Shown: positions 26,201-34,903 of the stretch, in pieces | Layout of the letters: each line of letters begins with the position of its first letter | Position numbering within the stretch: position 1 is the stretch's first letter | Origin: JAFAMS01 sp963715815 | Lineage (GTDB): Bacteria; Vulcanimicrobiota; Vulcanimicrobiia; Vulcanimicrobiales; Vulcanimicrobiaceae | DNA length: 64,000 nucleotides | Direction: 5' to 3' | Assembly (NCBI GenBank): GCA_963715815.1 | Contig: OY970278.1 | Location: 62,001-126,000, forward strand | The notes under the pieces: generated by a model | Database searches by the model: none | The model's input: only the letters and a program-made list of their open reading frames with translations | Told to the model about the DNA's origin: nothing | Made by a program: the position numbers and the translations under genes

Positions 26201-27263
26201 CCGGATTTGTGAGCGTCATCGTCGCACCGGTGACGTCGTCGGCGCCAAGCTTGTTGTCGCGCGCCTTCGCGATCAGCTCTTCGTAGCGATCGTGAAATGC
26301 CACGAAATTCAGCGTATCTGCGGCCTTGATAACCGGAACTATCAGGAATCGCGTTCCGTCTTTACGCGTTACGTCGACGGCAAGACCGAGATTGATCGGT
26401 CCGTCGATACGCGTCGGGGTTCCGTCCTCGCGGCGGAAGCTCGCGGTCATTCCCGGCACGTCACGCGCGGCTTGCACGATCGCGTACGCGATCAGATGCG
26501 TGAACGAGATCTTCTTCGGTTTGCCGGCCGCGCTTAACGCTTCGTTGAGCTGACGGCGGCGCACATCGAGCGCGCCAACGCCGATTGTGCGGAAACTGGT
26601 CGCCGTCGGAATCGCGAGACTCTGCTCCATGGCGCTAGCGAGCATCGCGACAGGACCGCGCAGCGGCGTTGTCTTCGCATCTCTGGGGATGGGCGGGAGC
26701 GGCATTCCGCCCGGCGCTGCGCTTGCGGCGGGTTTGGCGCTGCCATTCTCGATCGCGGCGTCGACGTCGTGGCGTACGACGAGGCCGTCCGGCCCGGTTC
26801 CGCGGATGCCGCGGAGGTCTACGTTGTGCCGCTCGGCGATCCGCCGGGCTTGAGGCGTCGCGACGCCGCCGTTCGTCGCGCCGTTTCCGGCGGCCGGTTC
26901 GGGCGCTTTGGGTGCGGGAGTCGCCGCTGGAGGAGCCTCGGTCGCGGCGGGCTTCGAAACCGGTACGCCCTCAGGGCGTTTCGCGGCCGTGTCGATCTCG
27001 GCCAGCGGTGCGCCGACCGTCACGGTCGCGCCCTCACTCGCGAGAAGCTTCGTTATAACGCCTGATGCCGATGCGGGGACCTCGACGTCGACCTTCTCGG
27101 TCGTGATCTCGACCAAGGTCTCACCCTTGTCGATCCAGTCTCCGACACGCTTGCGCCACTCGACAACGGAACCTTCCGTAACGCTTTCGCCCATCTCGGG
27201 CAGCTGGACTTGAACCGTTGCCCCCGTCATCGCCATGCTGTCGTCACCATTTCTTCGAATCAT
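23280..27263 (-). CDS. kgd: Multifunctional 2-oxoglutarate dehydrogenase: lipoyl-E2-E1 fusion
   Basis: A 1327-residue TCA-cycle enzyme joining E2 and E1 functions of the 2-oxoglutarate dehydrogenase complex. In order: lipoyl domain (about 12-92; lipoylated Lys near 57 in 'EITTEKVDVEVPAS'), Ala/Pro linker, E3-binding domain (about 134-172; 'TPQARRIAERHNVDLRGIRG'), E2 succinyltransferase core (about 200-440; 'TYDHRVIQGALSGEFLRR') and E1 (about 460-1327; 'VIGMAHRGRLATIAHVVNRP', 'GDVKYHHGADGVYMTPSG'). Mycobacterial Kgd and corynebacterial OdhA share the E2-E1 fusion but lack the lipoyl and E3-binding parts; here they are present. ATG 27263 is the longest start; ATG 27236 is a possible alternative. 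Confidence 0.93.
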   Translation of the reverse strand: MIRRNGDDSMAMTGATVQVQLPEMGESVTEGSVVEWRKRVGDWIDKGETLVEITTEKVDVEVPASASGVITKLLASEGATVTVGAPLAEIDTAAKRPEGVPVSKPAATEAPPAATPAPKAPEPAAGNGATNGGVATPQARRIAERHNVDLRGIRGTGPDGLVVRHDVDAAIENGSAKPAASAAPGGMPLPPIPRDAKTTPLRGPVAMLASAMEQSLAIPTATSFRTIGVGALDVRRRQLNEALSAAGKPKKISFTHLIAYAIVQAARDVPGMTASFRREDGTPTRIDGPINLGLAVDVTRKDGTRFLIVPVIKAADTLNFVAFHDRYEELIAKARDNKLGADDVTGATMTLTNPGGIGTVASVPRLMAGQGVIVATGSIALPPGFAKSPPQALQLLGVEKVMTMTSTYDHRVIQGALSGEFLRRIDQLLGDNAFYDAIFTAYGVTPSARGLAPASEAATGTPVSGSAPSLELLRGVAAGTAILNAYRMHGHLAANLDPLGSEPPGDEGLDPRSYGLTPALMSAIPGAALHTKLQGNSLADILPKLRDTYAGQIAYQIEHISNREQRRWLREYIEGGLHRIKLSNERMVQVLGRLTKVEAMERYMRKNFLGQKTFSIEGLDVMIPMLEEIITMLADDGTKAAVIGMAHRGRLATIAHVVNRPYQELLGEFEAAKMRGEQEEGNDALGDVKYHHGADGVYMTPSGTKIDVHLASNPSHLEAVNGVVEGMTRAYQTDHDVNPPVQHMHNAAPILVHGDAAFPAQGVVAEVLNMQSLAGYTTGGTIHLIANNQLGFTTDPDQGRSTRYASDLAKGFDVPIVHVNADDVEACMSAVHFALDFRVKFGRDVLIDVIGYRRFGHNEQDEPAYTQPGIYEKIKNHPTVRELFAANLVAQGIVTQQQADQLVEAANDRLAEQHAEAKQHATLLINKSTTDYATDETTDTRVAREKLLGWSHELTRVPEGFALSTKLERQFSKREEELEATGAIDWGLAEWFAYASMISQGTPVRLTGQDTERGTFSHRHAVLHDANTNVRYVPLQHISGAKASFEIYNSPLSEYACVGFEYGYSVVSEEAMVLWEAQFGDFSNGAQIIIDQFMAAGFSKWDQKSRLTLLLPHGYEGMGPEHSSGRIERFLQLSAEGNIRVAVPSTSAQYFHLLRMQALDHHGFPMVIFTPKSLLRNAVSFGTLDELAKGGFQQVIDDPKMSKNRKAVERVILCSGKIYHDLVADPGYAKMQKTAIVRVELLSPLPRKQIISVLEGYPNAKKIVWVQEEPKNMGARAHVRRRLLEKLPKKLGDIEYVGRPYRASPSEGYPGAHAAEQERVVKEALTE

Positions 27264-27362
27264 TCGCTACGCCATATGGATGCGACTCTCGATACGTGGC
27301 GTGGATCACGACGGATAGTCAGGTCGAGGGACCTATAGGCGAGGCGACGGAAGCTTAGGTCC

Positions 27363-29471
27363 TTGTTATCGCGCCGGCGCGTCCCGATTCAGGCGTATCT
27401 GGCGGCGTTATTTGCGCTGCTTACGCTCGTAATTGGCCTGATGACGGCAGTGTTCTTCTACGAGCGCATGAAGAGCGAGAGCCTTCGCACGGCGAGTTTG
27501 CTGTTCGATAGTACGACGACCGTTCTCGCCCAAGACATCGGGCAAGTGCGCTGGGAAGTCAGCTACGCCCTAGCGCTCGCGACGAGCAGCGATCTCGCAA
27601 GCGCAAAGACTTTTGCGGCGCGTCTGCATTCGAAGAACGTCCTGGCGTCGATTCTCAAATCCAACCAGCTGAGCGTCGCCGCGTACACGGGCTATCCGGA
27701 TGGCGATTTCTTCTTCTTGCTGCGGCTCGATCGCTCGAAGCCGCTCGCGCTTTCCGTGCCGCAGAACGCCACGTACCTTCTGCGCAGCATCGATCGGATG
27801 GCTGGGAAGAAAACGACCGGCAGCTATTCCTTTTTCGATCGCAATCTAACATTGCTGAGCACGCACCCGGATCCGTCCCCCGATTTCGATCCGCGTAAAC
27901 GTCCGTGGTTTGCGGCGAAAACGGACGGCGTGTACGTTACGTCGCCGTATATCTTCTACACGACGCACCATCTCGGCATAACGCTTTCGCAACGTTCTCC
28001 GTTCGGCAGCGTTTTCGGAGTCGACATCGACTTGGATTCGATTTCGCAAAAACTCGCGCGCTTGCAGACGACACCGTCGACGCTCGCTGCGGTGATCGAG
28101 CCGACTGGGGAAGTGCTCGCGTTTTCGAATCCCGCGCAGCTCGAGAAAGCCAACCAACATCGGGGCGCGGCACCGGCGACACTAGCGCAGATGAACGCTC
28201 CGCCGCTGATCGCCGCGTTTCACGCAGCGTCGACAGCAACGATGCAATCCGAAGGTACTTTCGTTGACGCGCACGGGCGCGTATGGCTCTACCGGATGAC
28301 GCCGGTATTGCGTCGACAAGGCGCAGTGCGTGGTTTCGCAATCGCAATTCCGGAGGACGAGCTGCTGACGTCGGCAGTACGTGTGCGCAACGACGCGTTG
28401 ATCGCCTGCCTCATTTTAATCCTGGCGTCCGTTCCGCTCGCGTTCTGGCTGGCGAAGATCATCGCACGTCCCCTGAACGGATTGCGCAGCGACGCGCTCG
28501 CAATTCGCAATCTCGATTTCTCGCATCGGCCGCCCAATGACTCGTTCATTGCCGAGATCGACGAATTCGCACGAACCTTCGACAAAATGCGACAGCACAT
28601 TCGTGAGTACAACGAGTCTGCGACACGCTTCATACCGCGCGAGTTCCTTAGCCAGCTCGGACGACTCGATATCCAGAGCTTGCAGCTCGGCGATCACAAC
28701 GAACAAACGATGACGATCTTATTCTCGGATATCCGATCGTTCACGACTCTTTCAGGCGGAATGTCGCCTGAGCAGACGTTCAAGTTCCTCAACTCCTACT
28801 TGACGCGAATCGGGCCGATCATCCGCGATTACCACGGTTTTATCGACAAGTACATCGGCGACGCGATCATGGCGCTCTTTCCAGAATCGCCTGGCCAAGC
28901 CGTTGAAGCTGCGGTCGCCATGCAGAAACGCGTGGTCGTATACAACGAAGAACGCGCTCGCGCGGGCTACCCCTCCGTCGCAATCGGAATCGGCGTGCAC
29001 ACCGGCGATCTGATGCTCGGGACGATCGGTGAAACGCAACGTTTTGAGACGACCGTCATTTCCGACGCCGTCAACATCGCCTCACGGCTCGAGAGCCTAA
29101 CGAAAACGTTCGGCGTCCTGATCCTCGCAAGTAGCGCGGTTATTTCAGAGATTGATACGACGCGTATCTGCGTGCGACGACTTGGCGACGTGCAGGCCAA
29201 GGGCGCGACGCATCCCGTCACGATCTATGACGTTTTCCAAGCCGACCCGCCCGATTTGCTCGAGCACAAGATGCAAACACGCGACCTCTTCGATTTGGGA
29301 CGCGTAGCGTATAAGCACGGCGACTTTACGGAGGCGTATCGCTACTTCCGCGAAGTCGCGCGCGATAAGCGCGATCGCGCGGCCGCGTACTACCGCGACC
29401 GCTCGGCGATTATGGCCTCAGCCGCTAAGACGCTCGAGTGGGACGGAGTCGAGCACATGGACTCGAAGTAA
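27363..29471 (+). CDS. Membrane adenylyl cyclase 1 (Cache-HAMP-class III cyclase)
   Basis: A 702-residue receptor-type cyclase making cAMP from ATP. One N-terminal membrane helix ('YLAALFALLTLVIGLMTAVF'), a Cache-like periplasmic sensor ('FDPRKRPWFAAK'), a second helix near residue 350 ('CLILILASVPLAFWLAKII'), a HAMP-type linker and a class III catalytic domain (about 440-620). Both metal Asp residues are present ('LFSDIRSFTTLSG', 'KYIGDAIMALFP'), the purine-selecting Lys ('FIDKYIG') with Thr in the second position, and the N-x3-R motif ('AVNIASRLE'). The C-terminus carries a TPR-like helix pair ('HGDFTEAYRYFREVA'). TTG 27363 starts the frame. First of three tandem paralogues. Confidence 0.93.
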   Translation: MLSRRRVPIQAYLAALFALLTLVIGLMTAVFFYERMKSESLRTASLLFDSTTTVLAQDIGQVRWEVSYALALATSSDLASAKTFAARLHSKNVLASILKSNQLSVAAYTGYPDGDFFFLLRLDRSKPLALSVPQNATYLLRSIDRMAGKKTTGSYSFFDRNLTLLSTHPDPSPDFDPRKRPWFAAKTDGVYVTSPYIFYTTHHLGITLSQRSPFGSVFGVDIDLDSISQKLARLQTTPSTLAAVIEPTGEVLAFSNPAQLEKANQHRGAAPATLAQMNAPPLIAAFHAASTATMQSEGTFVDAHGRVWLYRMTPVLRRQGAVRGFAIAIPEDELLTSAVRVRNDALIACLILILASVPLAFWLAKIIARPLNGLRSDALAIRNLDFSHRPPNDSFIAEIDEFARTFDKMRQHIREYNESATRFIPREFLSQLGRLDIQSLQLGDHNEQTMTILFSDIRSFTTLSGGMSPEQTFKFLNSYLTRIGPIIRDYHGFIDKYIGDAIMALFPESPGQAVEAAVAMQKRVVVYNEERARAGYPSVAIGIGVHTGDLMLGTIGETQRFETTVISDAVNIASRLESLTKTFGVLILASSAVISEIDTTRICVRRLGDVQAKGATHPVTIYDVFQADPPDLLEHKMQTRDLFDLGRVAYKHGDFTEAYRYFREVARDKRDRAAAYYRDRSAIMASAAKTLEWDGVEHMDSK

Positions 29472-29474
29472 GGG

Positions 29475-31622
29475 GTGCATCGGCACATACCGATTCAGCC
29501 ATATTTGACGGCGCTGTTCTCGGTTATCGCGCTGGTGATCGGCTTGTCGACAGCCGCGCTCTTCTACGAACGCATGAAGGCTGCAAGCATCAGCGACGCG
29601 GCGGTGTCGTTCGATCGAATTACTACGGATATTGCACAACAAGGCTTGCAGTCTCGACTGGAAATCCAATACGAGCTGGCACTGGCAGTCGGACGTAAGA
29701 TCGCGCAGGCATCTTCGTTCGCCGCACGCGTGGCAGCAAAGGACGACCTCTTGCCGGTGCTAAACGCGAATGGCGTCGTTTCCGAGGCGTTTGTCGGCTA
29801 TCCGGATGGCGATTATATTCGCTTGAGCAGAATTCTCTCCACCGACCGGCCGCCGCCCTCCACTCACGGCTCTGCAGCATACGTAATGCACACGGTTGAG
29901 AACCGCGGCGGCCCCAAGATTGGGCTTGATTTTTTTTACGACAAAAATCTGAAACTGCTGGCCGTCACACGGCGACAAAAAGAGACGTTCGACCCGCGCA
30001 CGCGACCATGGTATAAGACGTCGCCCGGTTCCGTTACGGTCACCGAACCGTTTCTTTTCGCCTCCACGTTTCAAATTGGATACTCAGTTTCGCTCCGCGC
30101 CGACTCCGGTAGCGTTGTTGCTGCAGACGTCACCTTAGCTGCGACGCCCCAGATAATCGGACGATACCTTCCAACGCCTTCGGCCATTTCAGCGGGGGTT
30201 CGTGCAGCCTCCGGAATCGTGTTGGCTTTTTCGGATGGCGAGAAGATCGAGAACATCAATGCGCACCGCAAGACTCCGGCGACGGTTTACGATCTCGACT
30301 CGCCGCCGCTCGTAGCTGCGTTCACGGCGGCCAAACCGCCATTCATGGAAGCGAACGGTTCGTACCGAGACGCGCGCGGCAGGGTTTGGCTCTATGCTGT
30401 AACTCCCCTAAAGGGAGCCGACGGCAAAGTTCTTCTATATCACCAACTCCAAAACGGCAAAAAGGTCTACCTTCCGCGCGCCGTACTCGTGTTGACCGCG
30501 CCGGAGGACGAGATCACCGCGAACGCGACGCGCGTGCGAAACGACGCGGCCTTCGTTTGCGCCGCGCTGCTTCTGGCGATGATCCCACTCGCATACTGGT
30601 TTTCTCGCCTGGTTGCTCGACCATTGATTCGGCTGCGAAGCGACGCACTCGCCTTGCGCAATCTTGATTTCAGCGAGCCGCCCGAACGCCATTCGTACAT
30701 CACCGAGGTTGAGGAATTTACTCAGACATTCGGGACGATGCGCATCCACATCCGCGAACACAATGACGCCGCGACGCACTTCATACCGCGTCAATTTTTG
30801 GAGATACTTGGACGCCGCGACCTGCGGAGTCTGCAATTGGGCGATCATCATGAAACGACGATGACTATGCTCTTCTCCGACATTCGATCGTTCACGACGC
30901 TCTCGGGTGCAATGACTCCCGACGAAACCTTCCGTTTCGTAAACTCTTATCTGTCGCAAATTGGACCGACCATCCGCGAGCAGCACGGCTTCATCGACAA
31001 GTATATCGGCGATGCCATCTTTGCGCTGTTTCCCGATGCTGCGAATAACGCCATCGATGCGGCGATCGCCATGCAACGCCGCGTCGTCATCTATAACGAA
31101 GGACGGGCTCGAGCCGGCTACAAGCCGATCGCGATCGGCATCGGAGTGCACCGCGGAAGTCTCATGCTTGGAACGATCGGCGAATCACAGCGCTTTGAAA
31201 CGACGGTTATCTCGGATGCGGTCAACATCGCCGTTGGCATGGAGGATCTCACCAAGGTCTTCGGTTCGTTGATCTTAGCCACCGGCGCGGCCCTTGAGAA
31301 TGTCGAGCGTACCGCGTACTGCACGCGCAAGCTTGGTGACGTGCTCGTCAAAGGCGCATCGCATCCGGTCACGGTCTATGACATCTGCGATGCGGACCCC
31401 GCAGACGTCTTGGCGCATAAGATGCACACGAAGGAAGCATTCGATCTTGGGCACCTCGCGTACGTTCGCGGCGACTTTACCGAAGCCCACCGCTACTTCG
31501 ACGCGATCGCGCAGGAAAAGCGCGATCGTGCAGCCGCGTACTACCGCGACCGCTCGGCCATTATGGCGTCAGCGGTTCAGACCCTCACCTGGGATGGCAT
31601 CGAACACATGGAATCGATGTGA
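29475..31622 (+). CDS. Membrane adenylyl cyclase 2, catalytic arginine replaced (degenerate)
   Basis: A 715-residue paralogue of the preceding gene with the same plan: helix, Cache-like sensor ('FDPRTRPWYKTS'), helix ('AALLLAMIPLAYWFSRLV'), HAMP-like linker, class III cyclase and TPR-like tail. Both metal Asp and the Lys are intact ('LFSDIRSFTTLSG', 'FIDKYIGDAIFALFP'). The N-x3-R motif is changed: 'AVNIAVGMEDLTK' has Gly (codon GGC) where the transition-state Arg should be. As a homodimer it should be weak or inactive; it may act as the partner in a heterodimer or as a sensor. GTG 29475 follows the previous stop by 3 nt; the end overlaps the next gene by 4 nt. Confidence 0.92.
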   Translation: MHRHIPIQPYLTALFSVIALVIGLSTAALFYERMKAASISDAAVSFDRITTDIAQQGLQSRLEIQYELALAVGRKIAQASSFAARVAAKDDLLPVLNANGVVSEAFVGYPDGDYIRLSRILSTDRPPPSTHGSAAYVMHTVENRGGPKIGLDFFYDKNLKLLAVTRRQKETFDPRTRPWYKTSPGSVTVTEPFLFASTFQIGYSVSLRADSGSVVAADVTLAATPQIIGRYLPTPSAISAGVRAASGIVLAFSDGEKIENINAHRKTPATVYDLDSPPLVAAFTAAKPPFMEANGSYRDARGRVWLYAVTPLKGADGKVLLYHQLQNGKKVYLPRAVLVLTAPEDEITANATRVRNDAAFVCAALLLAMIPLAYWFSRLVARPLIRLRSDALALRNLDFSEPPERHSYITEVEEFTQTFGTMRIHIREHNDAATHFIPRQFLEILGRRDLRSLQLGDHHETTMTMLFSDIRSFTTLSGAMTPDETFRFVNSYLSQIGPTIREQHGFIDKYIGDAIFALFPDAANNAIDAAIAMQRRVVIYNEGRARAGYKPIAIGIGVHRGSLMLGTIGESQRFETTVISDAVNIAVGMEDLTKVFGSLILATGAALENVERTAYCTRKLGDVLVKGASHPVTVYDICDADPADVLAHKMHTKEAFDLGHLAYVRGDFTEAHRYFDAIAQEKRDRAAAYYRDRSAIMASAVQTLTWDGIEHMESM

Positions 31623-33778
31623 ACCTGCGCCGGAACGTACCGATTCAACCGTATCTAACTTCGCTGTTTGCAGTGATCACTGTGGTGATCGGCGTTTCGA
31701 CAGCCGCGTTCTTTTATGACCGGATGAAGGCTGCGAGCATCAGCGATGCAGTCGTGTCGTTCGATCGAATATCCACCGATATTGCGCAACAGGTTTTGCA
31801 GTCTCGGCTGGAAATCCAAAACGAACTAGCGCTAGCGGTCGGGGGAAAGCTCGCGAAGGCACCCTCCTTCGCAGACCGAGTCGGTGAGAAAGACGATCTT
31901 TGGCCGCTACTGCATGCCAGTGGCCTCGTTTTCTCTGCGTACGTCGGTTACCCGAACGGCGATTACATTCGCTTCAGCAGAATCTTGGCCACCGACCGTG
32001 CGCCCCCATCACTTCGCAGTTCCGCTTTCTACACGTTGCGTACGATTGAAAACCGCGGCGGCCGTGTTATCGGGCGATACTGGTTCTACGATAAGAATCG
32101 AAAATTGCTTGCCGTCGTCAAAGGCCCGGAAACGAAGTACGACCCAAGGACGCGACCGTGGTTTGACGTCGGGACTAACACCGTTGCCGTGACGGCACCC
32201 TACCTTCTCGCATACGTCGATGCGAAGAACCGCCTCGGATACTCCGTCTCGCTCCGTTCGGCCGCGGGTAGCGTCTTTGGAGTCGACGTCACCTTGGCGT
32301 CGACGGCGGCGGTTCTGGCGCATTTTCTCCCAACACCTTCCGCGATCGCTGCGGCCGTGCGTGTATCCAATGGAGCCGTGTTCGCACTTTCCGATGAGAA
32401 GAAGATCGAGACTGCAAACGCGCACCGCTCGACTCCGGCGACGATTTACGATCTCGACCCGGCGCTCGCGGTAGCATTCGCAAGCGCCAAACCGCCGTTC
32501 ATGGAGGCGAACGGTTCGTACCGAGATTCGCATCGCCGAGTATGGCTCTACACTGTTACACCGGGAAAGGCAGCCGACGGGACAGTCCTACTGTTTCACC
32601 AGACGCAGAACGGCAAGGCCGTATATCTCCCACGCGCCGTTCTCGTGATGGCTGCTCCCCAGGACGAAATCATCGCGAATGCGACACGGGTGCGCAACGA
32701 CGCCTTGATCGTTTGCGGCGCGTTGCTTCTGGCGATGATTCCGATCGGGTACTGGTTTTCGCGGCTCGTATCTCAACCACTCAATCGGCTCCGAAGCGAC
32801 GCGCTGGCGTTGCGCAATCTTGATTTCGGTGAACGACCTGAACGGCATTCATACATCACCGAAATTGAAGAATTCGCACAGACGTTCGGGACGATGCGCA
32901 CGCATATCCGGCAACATAATGACGCGGCGACCCACTTCATTCCGCGCCAGTTTCTGGAACTGCTTGACCGCCGCGACCTCCGGAGTCTGCAGTTGGGCGA
33001 CCATCGTGAAACGATGATGACGATGCTCTTTTCCGACATTCGCGCGTTCACGACGCTCTCGGGCAGGATGACTCCGGACGAAACGTTCCGTTTCGTGAAC
33101 TCTTATCTGTCGCAGATCGGGCCGACCATACGCGAGCAGCACGGCTTCATCGACAAGTACATCGGCGACGCAATCTTTGCACTGTTTCCCAACCGTGCTG
33201 GGGATGCCGTCGATGCGGCAATTGCGATGCAACACCGGGTTGTCACGTACAACGAAGGGCGAGCCCGAGCCGGCTACGCCCCGATCACGATCGGAATCGG
33301 CGTCCACAGTGGCGAGATCATGCTCGGAACGATCGGCGAATCGCAACGCTTCGAAACAACGGTCATCTCGGATGCCGTCAATATTGCAGCCCGCATGGAA
33401 GGCCTTACCAAAGTTTTCGGTTCCCTGATCTTGGCTACCGGGAACGTCGTGGACGGCGTCAACCGCGAGGCGTTCACCACGCGCAGGCTTGGTGACGTGC
33501 TCCTCAAAGGCGCGACGCATGCGGTGACCGTCTACGAAGTCTGCGACGCAGATCCCGCGGATCTTCTCGCGCACAAGATACACACTATGGGTGCGTTCGA
33601 GCTTGGCCGGATCGCATACGCAAGCGGCGAATTCACCGAAGCGTACCGTCACTTTCAAGCGGTTGCGCGCGAGAAGGGCGATCGCGCTGCGACGTACTAC
33701 CGCGATCGCGCGGCGATTATGGCTTCAGCGGTTCAAGCGCTCGACTGGGACGGCGTCGAACACATGGAGTCGAAGTAG
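31619..33778 (+). CDS. Membrane adenylyl cyclase 3 (Cache-HAMP-class III cyclase)
   Basis: A 719-residue third paralogue, closest to the second by eye ('RRDLRSLQLGDH' is shared). Sensor 'YDPRTRPWFDVG', helix 'CGALLLAMIPIGYWFSRLV', metal Asp motifs 'LFSDIRAFTTLSG' and 'FIDKYIGDAIFALFP', and an intact N-x3-R in 'AVNIAARMEGLTK'. The cyclase should therefore be active. The GTG start overlaps the second cyclase stop (GTGA), so the three are cotranscribed and 2 and 3 are translationally coupled. The TPR-like tail is conserved. It ends 1 nt before the convergent HD-GYP gene. Confidence 0.93.
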   Translation: MNLRRNVPIQPYLTSLFAVITVVIGVSTAAFFYDRMKAASISDAVVSFDRISTDIAQQVLQSRLEIQNELALAVGGKLAKAPSFADRVGEKDDLWPLLHASGLVFSAYVGYPNGDYIRFSRILATDRAPPSLRSSAFYTLRTIENRGGRVIGRYWFYDKNRKLLAVVKGPETKYDPRTRPWFDVGTNTVAVTAPYLLAYVDAKNRLGYSVSLRSAAGSVFGVDVTLASTAAVLAHFLPTPSAIAAAVRVSNGAVFALSDEKKIETANAHRSTPATIYDLDPALAVAFASAKPPFMEANGSYRDSHRRVWLYTVTPGKAADGTVLLFHQTQNGKAVYLPRAVLVMAAPQDEIIANATRVRNDALIVCGALLLAMIPIGYWFSRLVSQPLNRLRSDALALRNLDFGERPERHSYITEIEEFAQTFGTMRTHIRQHNDAATHFIPRQFLELLDRRDLRSLQLGDHRETMMTMLFSDIRAFTTLSGRMTPDETFRFVNSYLSQIGPTIREQHGFIDKYIGDAIFALFPNRAGDAVDAAIAMQHRVVTYNEGRARAGYAPITIGIGVHSGEIMLGTIGESQRFETTVISDAVNIAARMEGLTKVFGSLILATGNVVDGVNREAFTTRRLGDVLLKGATHAVTVYEVCDADPADLLAHKIHTMGAFELGRIAYASGEFTEAYRHFQAVAREKGDRAATYYRDRAAIMASAVQALDWDGVEHMESK

Positions 33779-33779
33779 T

Positions 33780-34841
33780 TTAAGCGACGCGCGCGTCGGG
33801 ATAGCGCACGCGAACCGCGGTGACTTCCGGCATCGCACCGAAGAACGCTTCAACGAGTTCCGGATCGAAGTGCGACCCGCTATCGGCTTTGATGCGCTCG
33901 AGGGCTTCACTCGTCGACCACGCCTTCTTATACGGACGCTCGGACGTAAGGGCATCGAACACATCAACAAGCGCTGTAATCCGGCCCCATAACGGAATGT
34001 CTTTGCCTTTGATTCCGCGCGGATAGCCTGAGCCGTCGAACTTCTCGTGATGCGTCAGCGCAATGTCGGCGCCGGCGCGCAGTAATTCGGATTTACTTTT
34101 TCCGAGAATCTCATAGCCTGCCGTCGTGTGACCGCGCATGATGACCCATTCTTCCGGTGTCAGTTTCCCGCGCTTGAGCAGAATATTGTCGGGGGTCGAG
34201 ACTTTGCCGATATCATGCATCGGCGCAGCCAAGCTGATCATCTCGACGCGCTCCGGTGTTTCGCCGACAACGCGCGCGAGGACCGCCGCCAGTTGCCCGA
34301 TGCGGACGATGTGGCTGGCCGTGTCCTTGTCGCGAAACTCCGCAACGCACAGTAATTGCAAAATCGATTCACGTTCGCGCTCCGCGAGCGCCGCCGTCGC
34401 TTTCCTTACCTCGTCGGCGAGATGCACGGCTCGGTCCGCCAGCTTCTTCTGACCGGCCTGCAGCGCGAGCAAATTGCGCGCGCGAGCGATGAACTCGACG
34501 GGGTCGGCGGGTTTGTTTAGGAAATCGGTCGCTCCCAATTCAAGCGCTGTGTGCCGGACGGCTTTATCTTGGGATGCCGTGATCATCACGATCGGCGTGA
34601 GGCCGTGCCCCGGAAGCAGACGGAAATGCTTGATAAACTCGTGCCCGTCCATCTTCGGCATTTGATAGTCGACGAGAACGAGATCGGGATTGTTCTCCGC
34701 GGCCCAGGCGAGCGCGTGTTCCGGCGATTCGTACGGCACGCAAACGGCGCGCGGCAACTGACGAAGGATGGTCTGATAGACCGCCAGGTTCGTCCGGGAA
34801 TCGTCGATGAGTAAAATTGTAACGGAATCAGGAGACAACAT
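33780..34841 (-). CDS. Response regulator with HD-GYP domain (c-di-GMP phosphodiesterase, RpfG type)
   Basis: A 353-residue two-domain regulator. The receiver domain (about 8-130) has the acidic pair 'LLIDDSRTN', phospho-acceptor Asp in 'LVLVDYQMPKMDG' and Lys in 'FLNKPADP'. A linker helix leads to the HD-GYP domain (about 165-350): 'SHIVRIGQLAAVLAR', 'APMHDIGKVSTPDNIL' and 'LTHHEKFDGSGYPRG', all metal and GYP residues intact. It should degrade c-di-GMP when phosphorylated. I favour ATG 34841 with a GGGGGTG ribosome site; GTG 34850 is also in frame. No histidine kinase gene is adjacent. Confidence 0.93.
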   Translation of the reverse strand: MLSPDSVTILLIDDSRTNLAVYQTILRQLPRAVCVPYESPEHALAWAAENNPDLVLVDYQMPKMDGHEFIKHFRLLPGHGLTPIVMITASQDKAVRHTALELGATDFLNKPADPVEFIARARNLLALQAGQKKLADRAVHLADEVRKATAALAERERESILQLLCVAEFRDKDTASHIVRIGQLAAVLARVVGETPERVEMISLAAPMHDIGKVSTPDNILLKRGKLTPEEWVIMRGHTTAGYEILGKSKSELLRAGADIALTHHEKFDGSGYPRGIKGKDIPLWGRITALVDVFDALTSERPYKKAWSTSEALERIKADSGSHFDPELVEAFFGAMPEVTAVRVRYPDARVA

Positions 34842-34903
34842 AGACGTCACCCCCGCGTCGTCTACTTGGTGTACCCGAGTATATCGCTTATCTAAACCGT
34901 AGC

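Noticed and set aside
33785..33798. 14-bp perfect palindrome CGACGCGCGCGTCG
   Set aside because: Lies in the coding end of the HD-GYP gene and consists of simple CG repeats; likely codon-driven.
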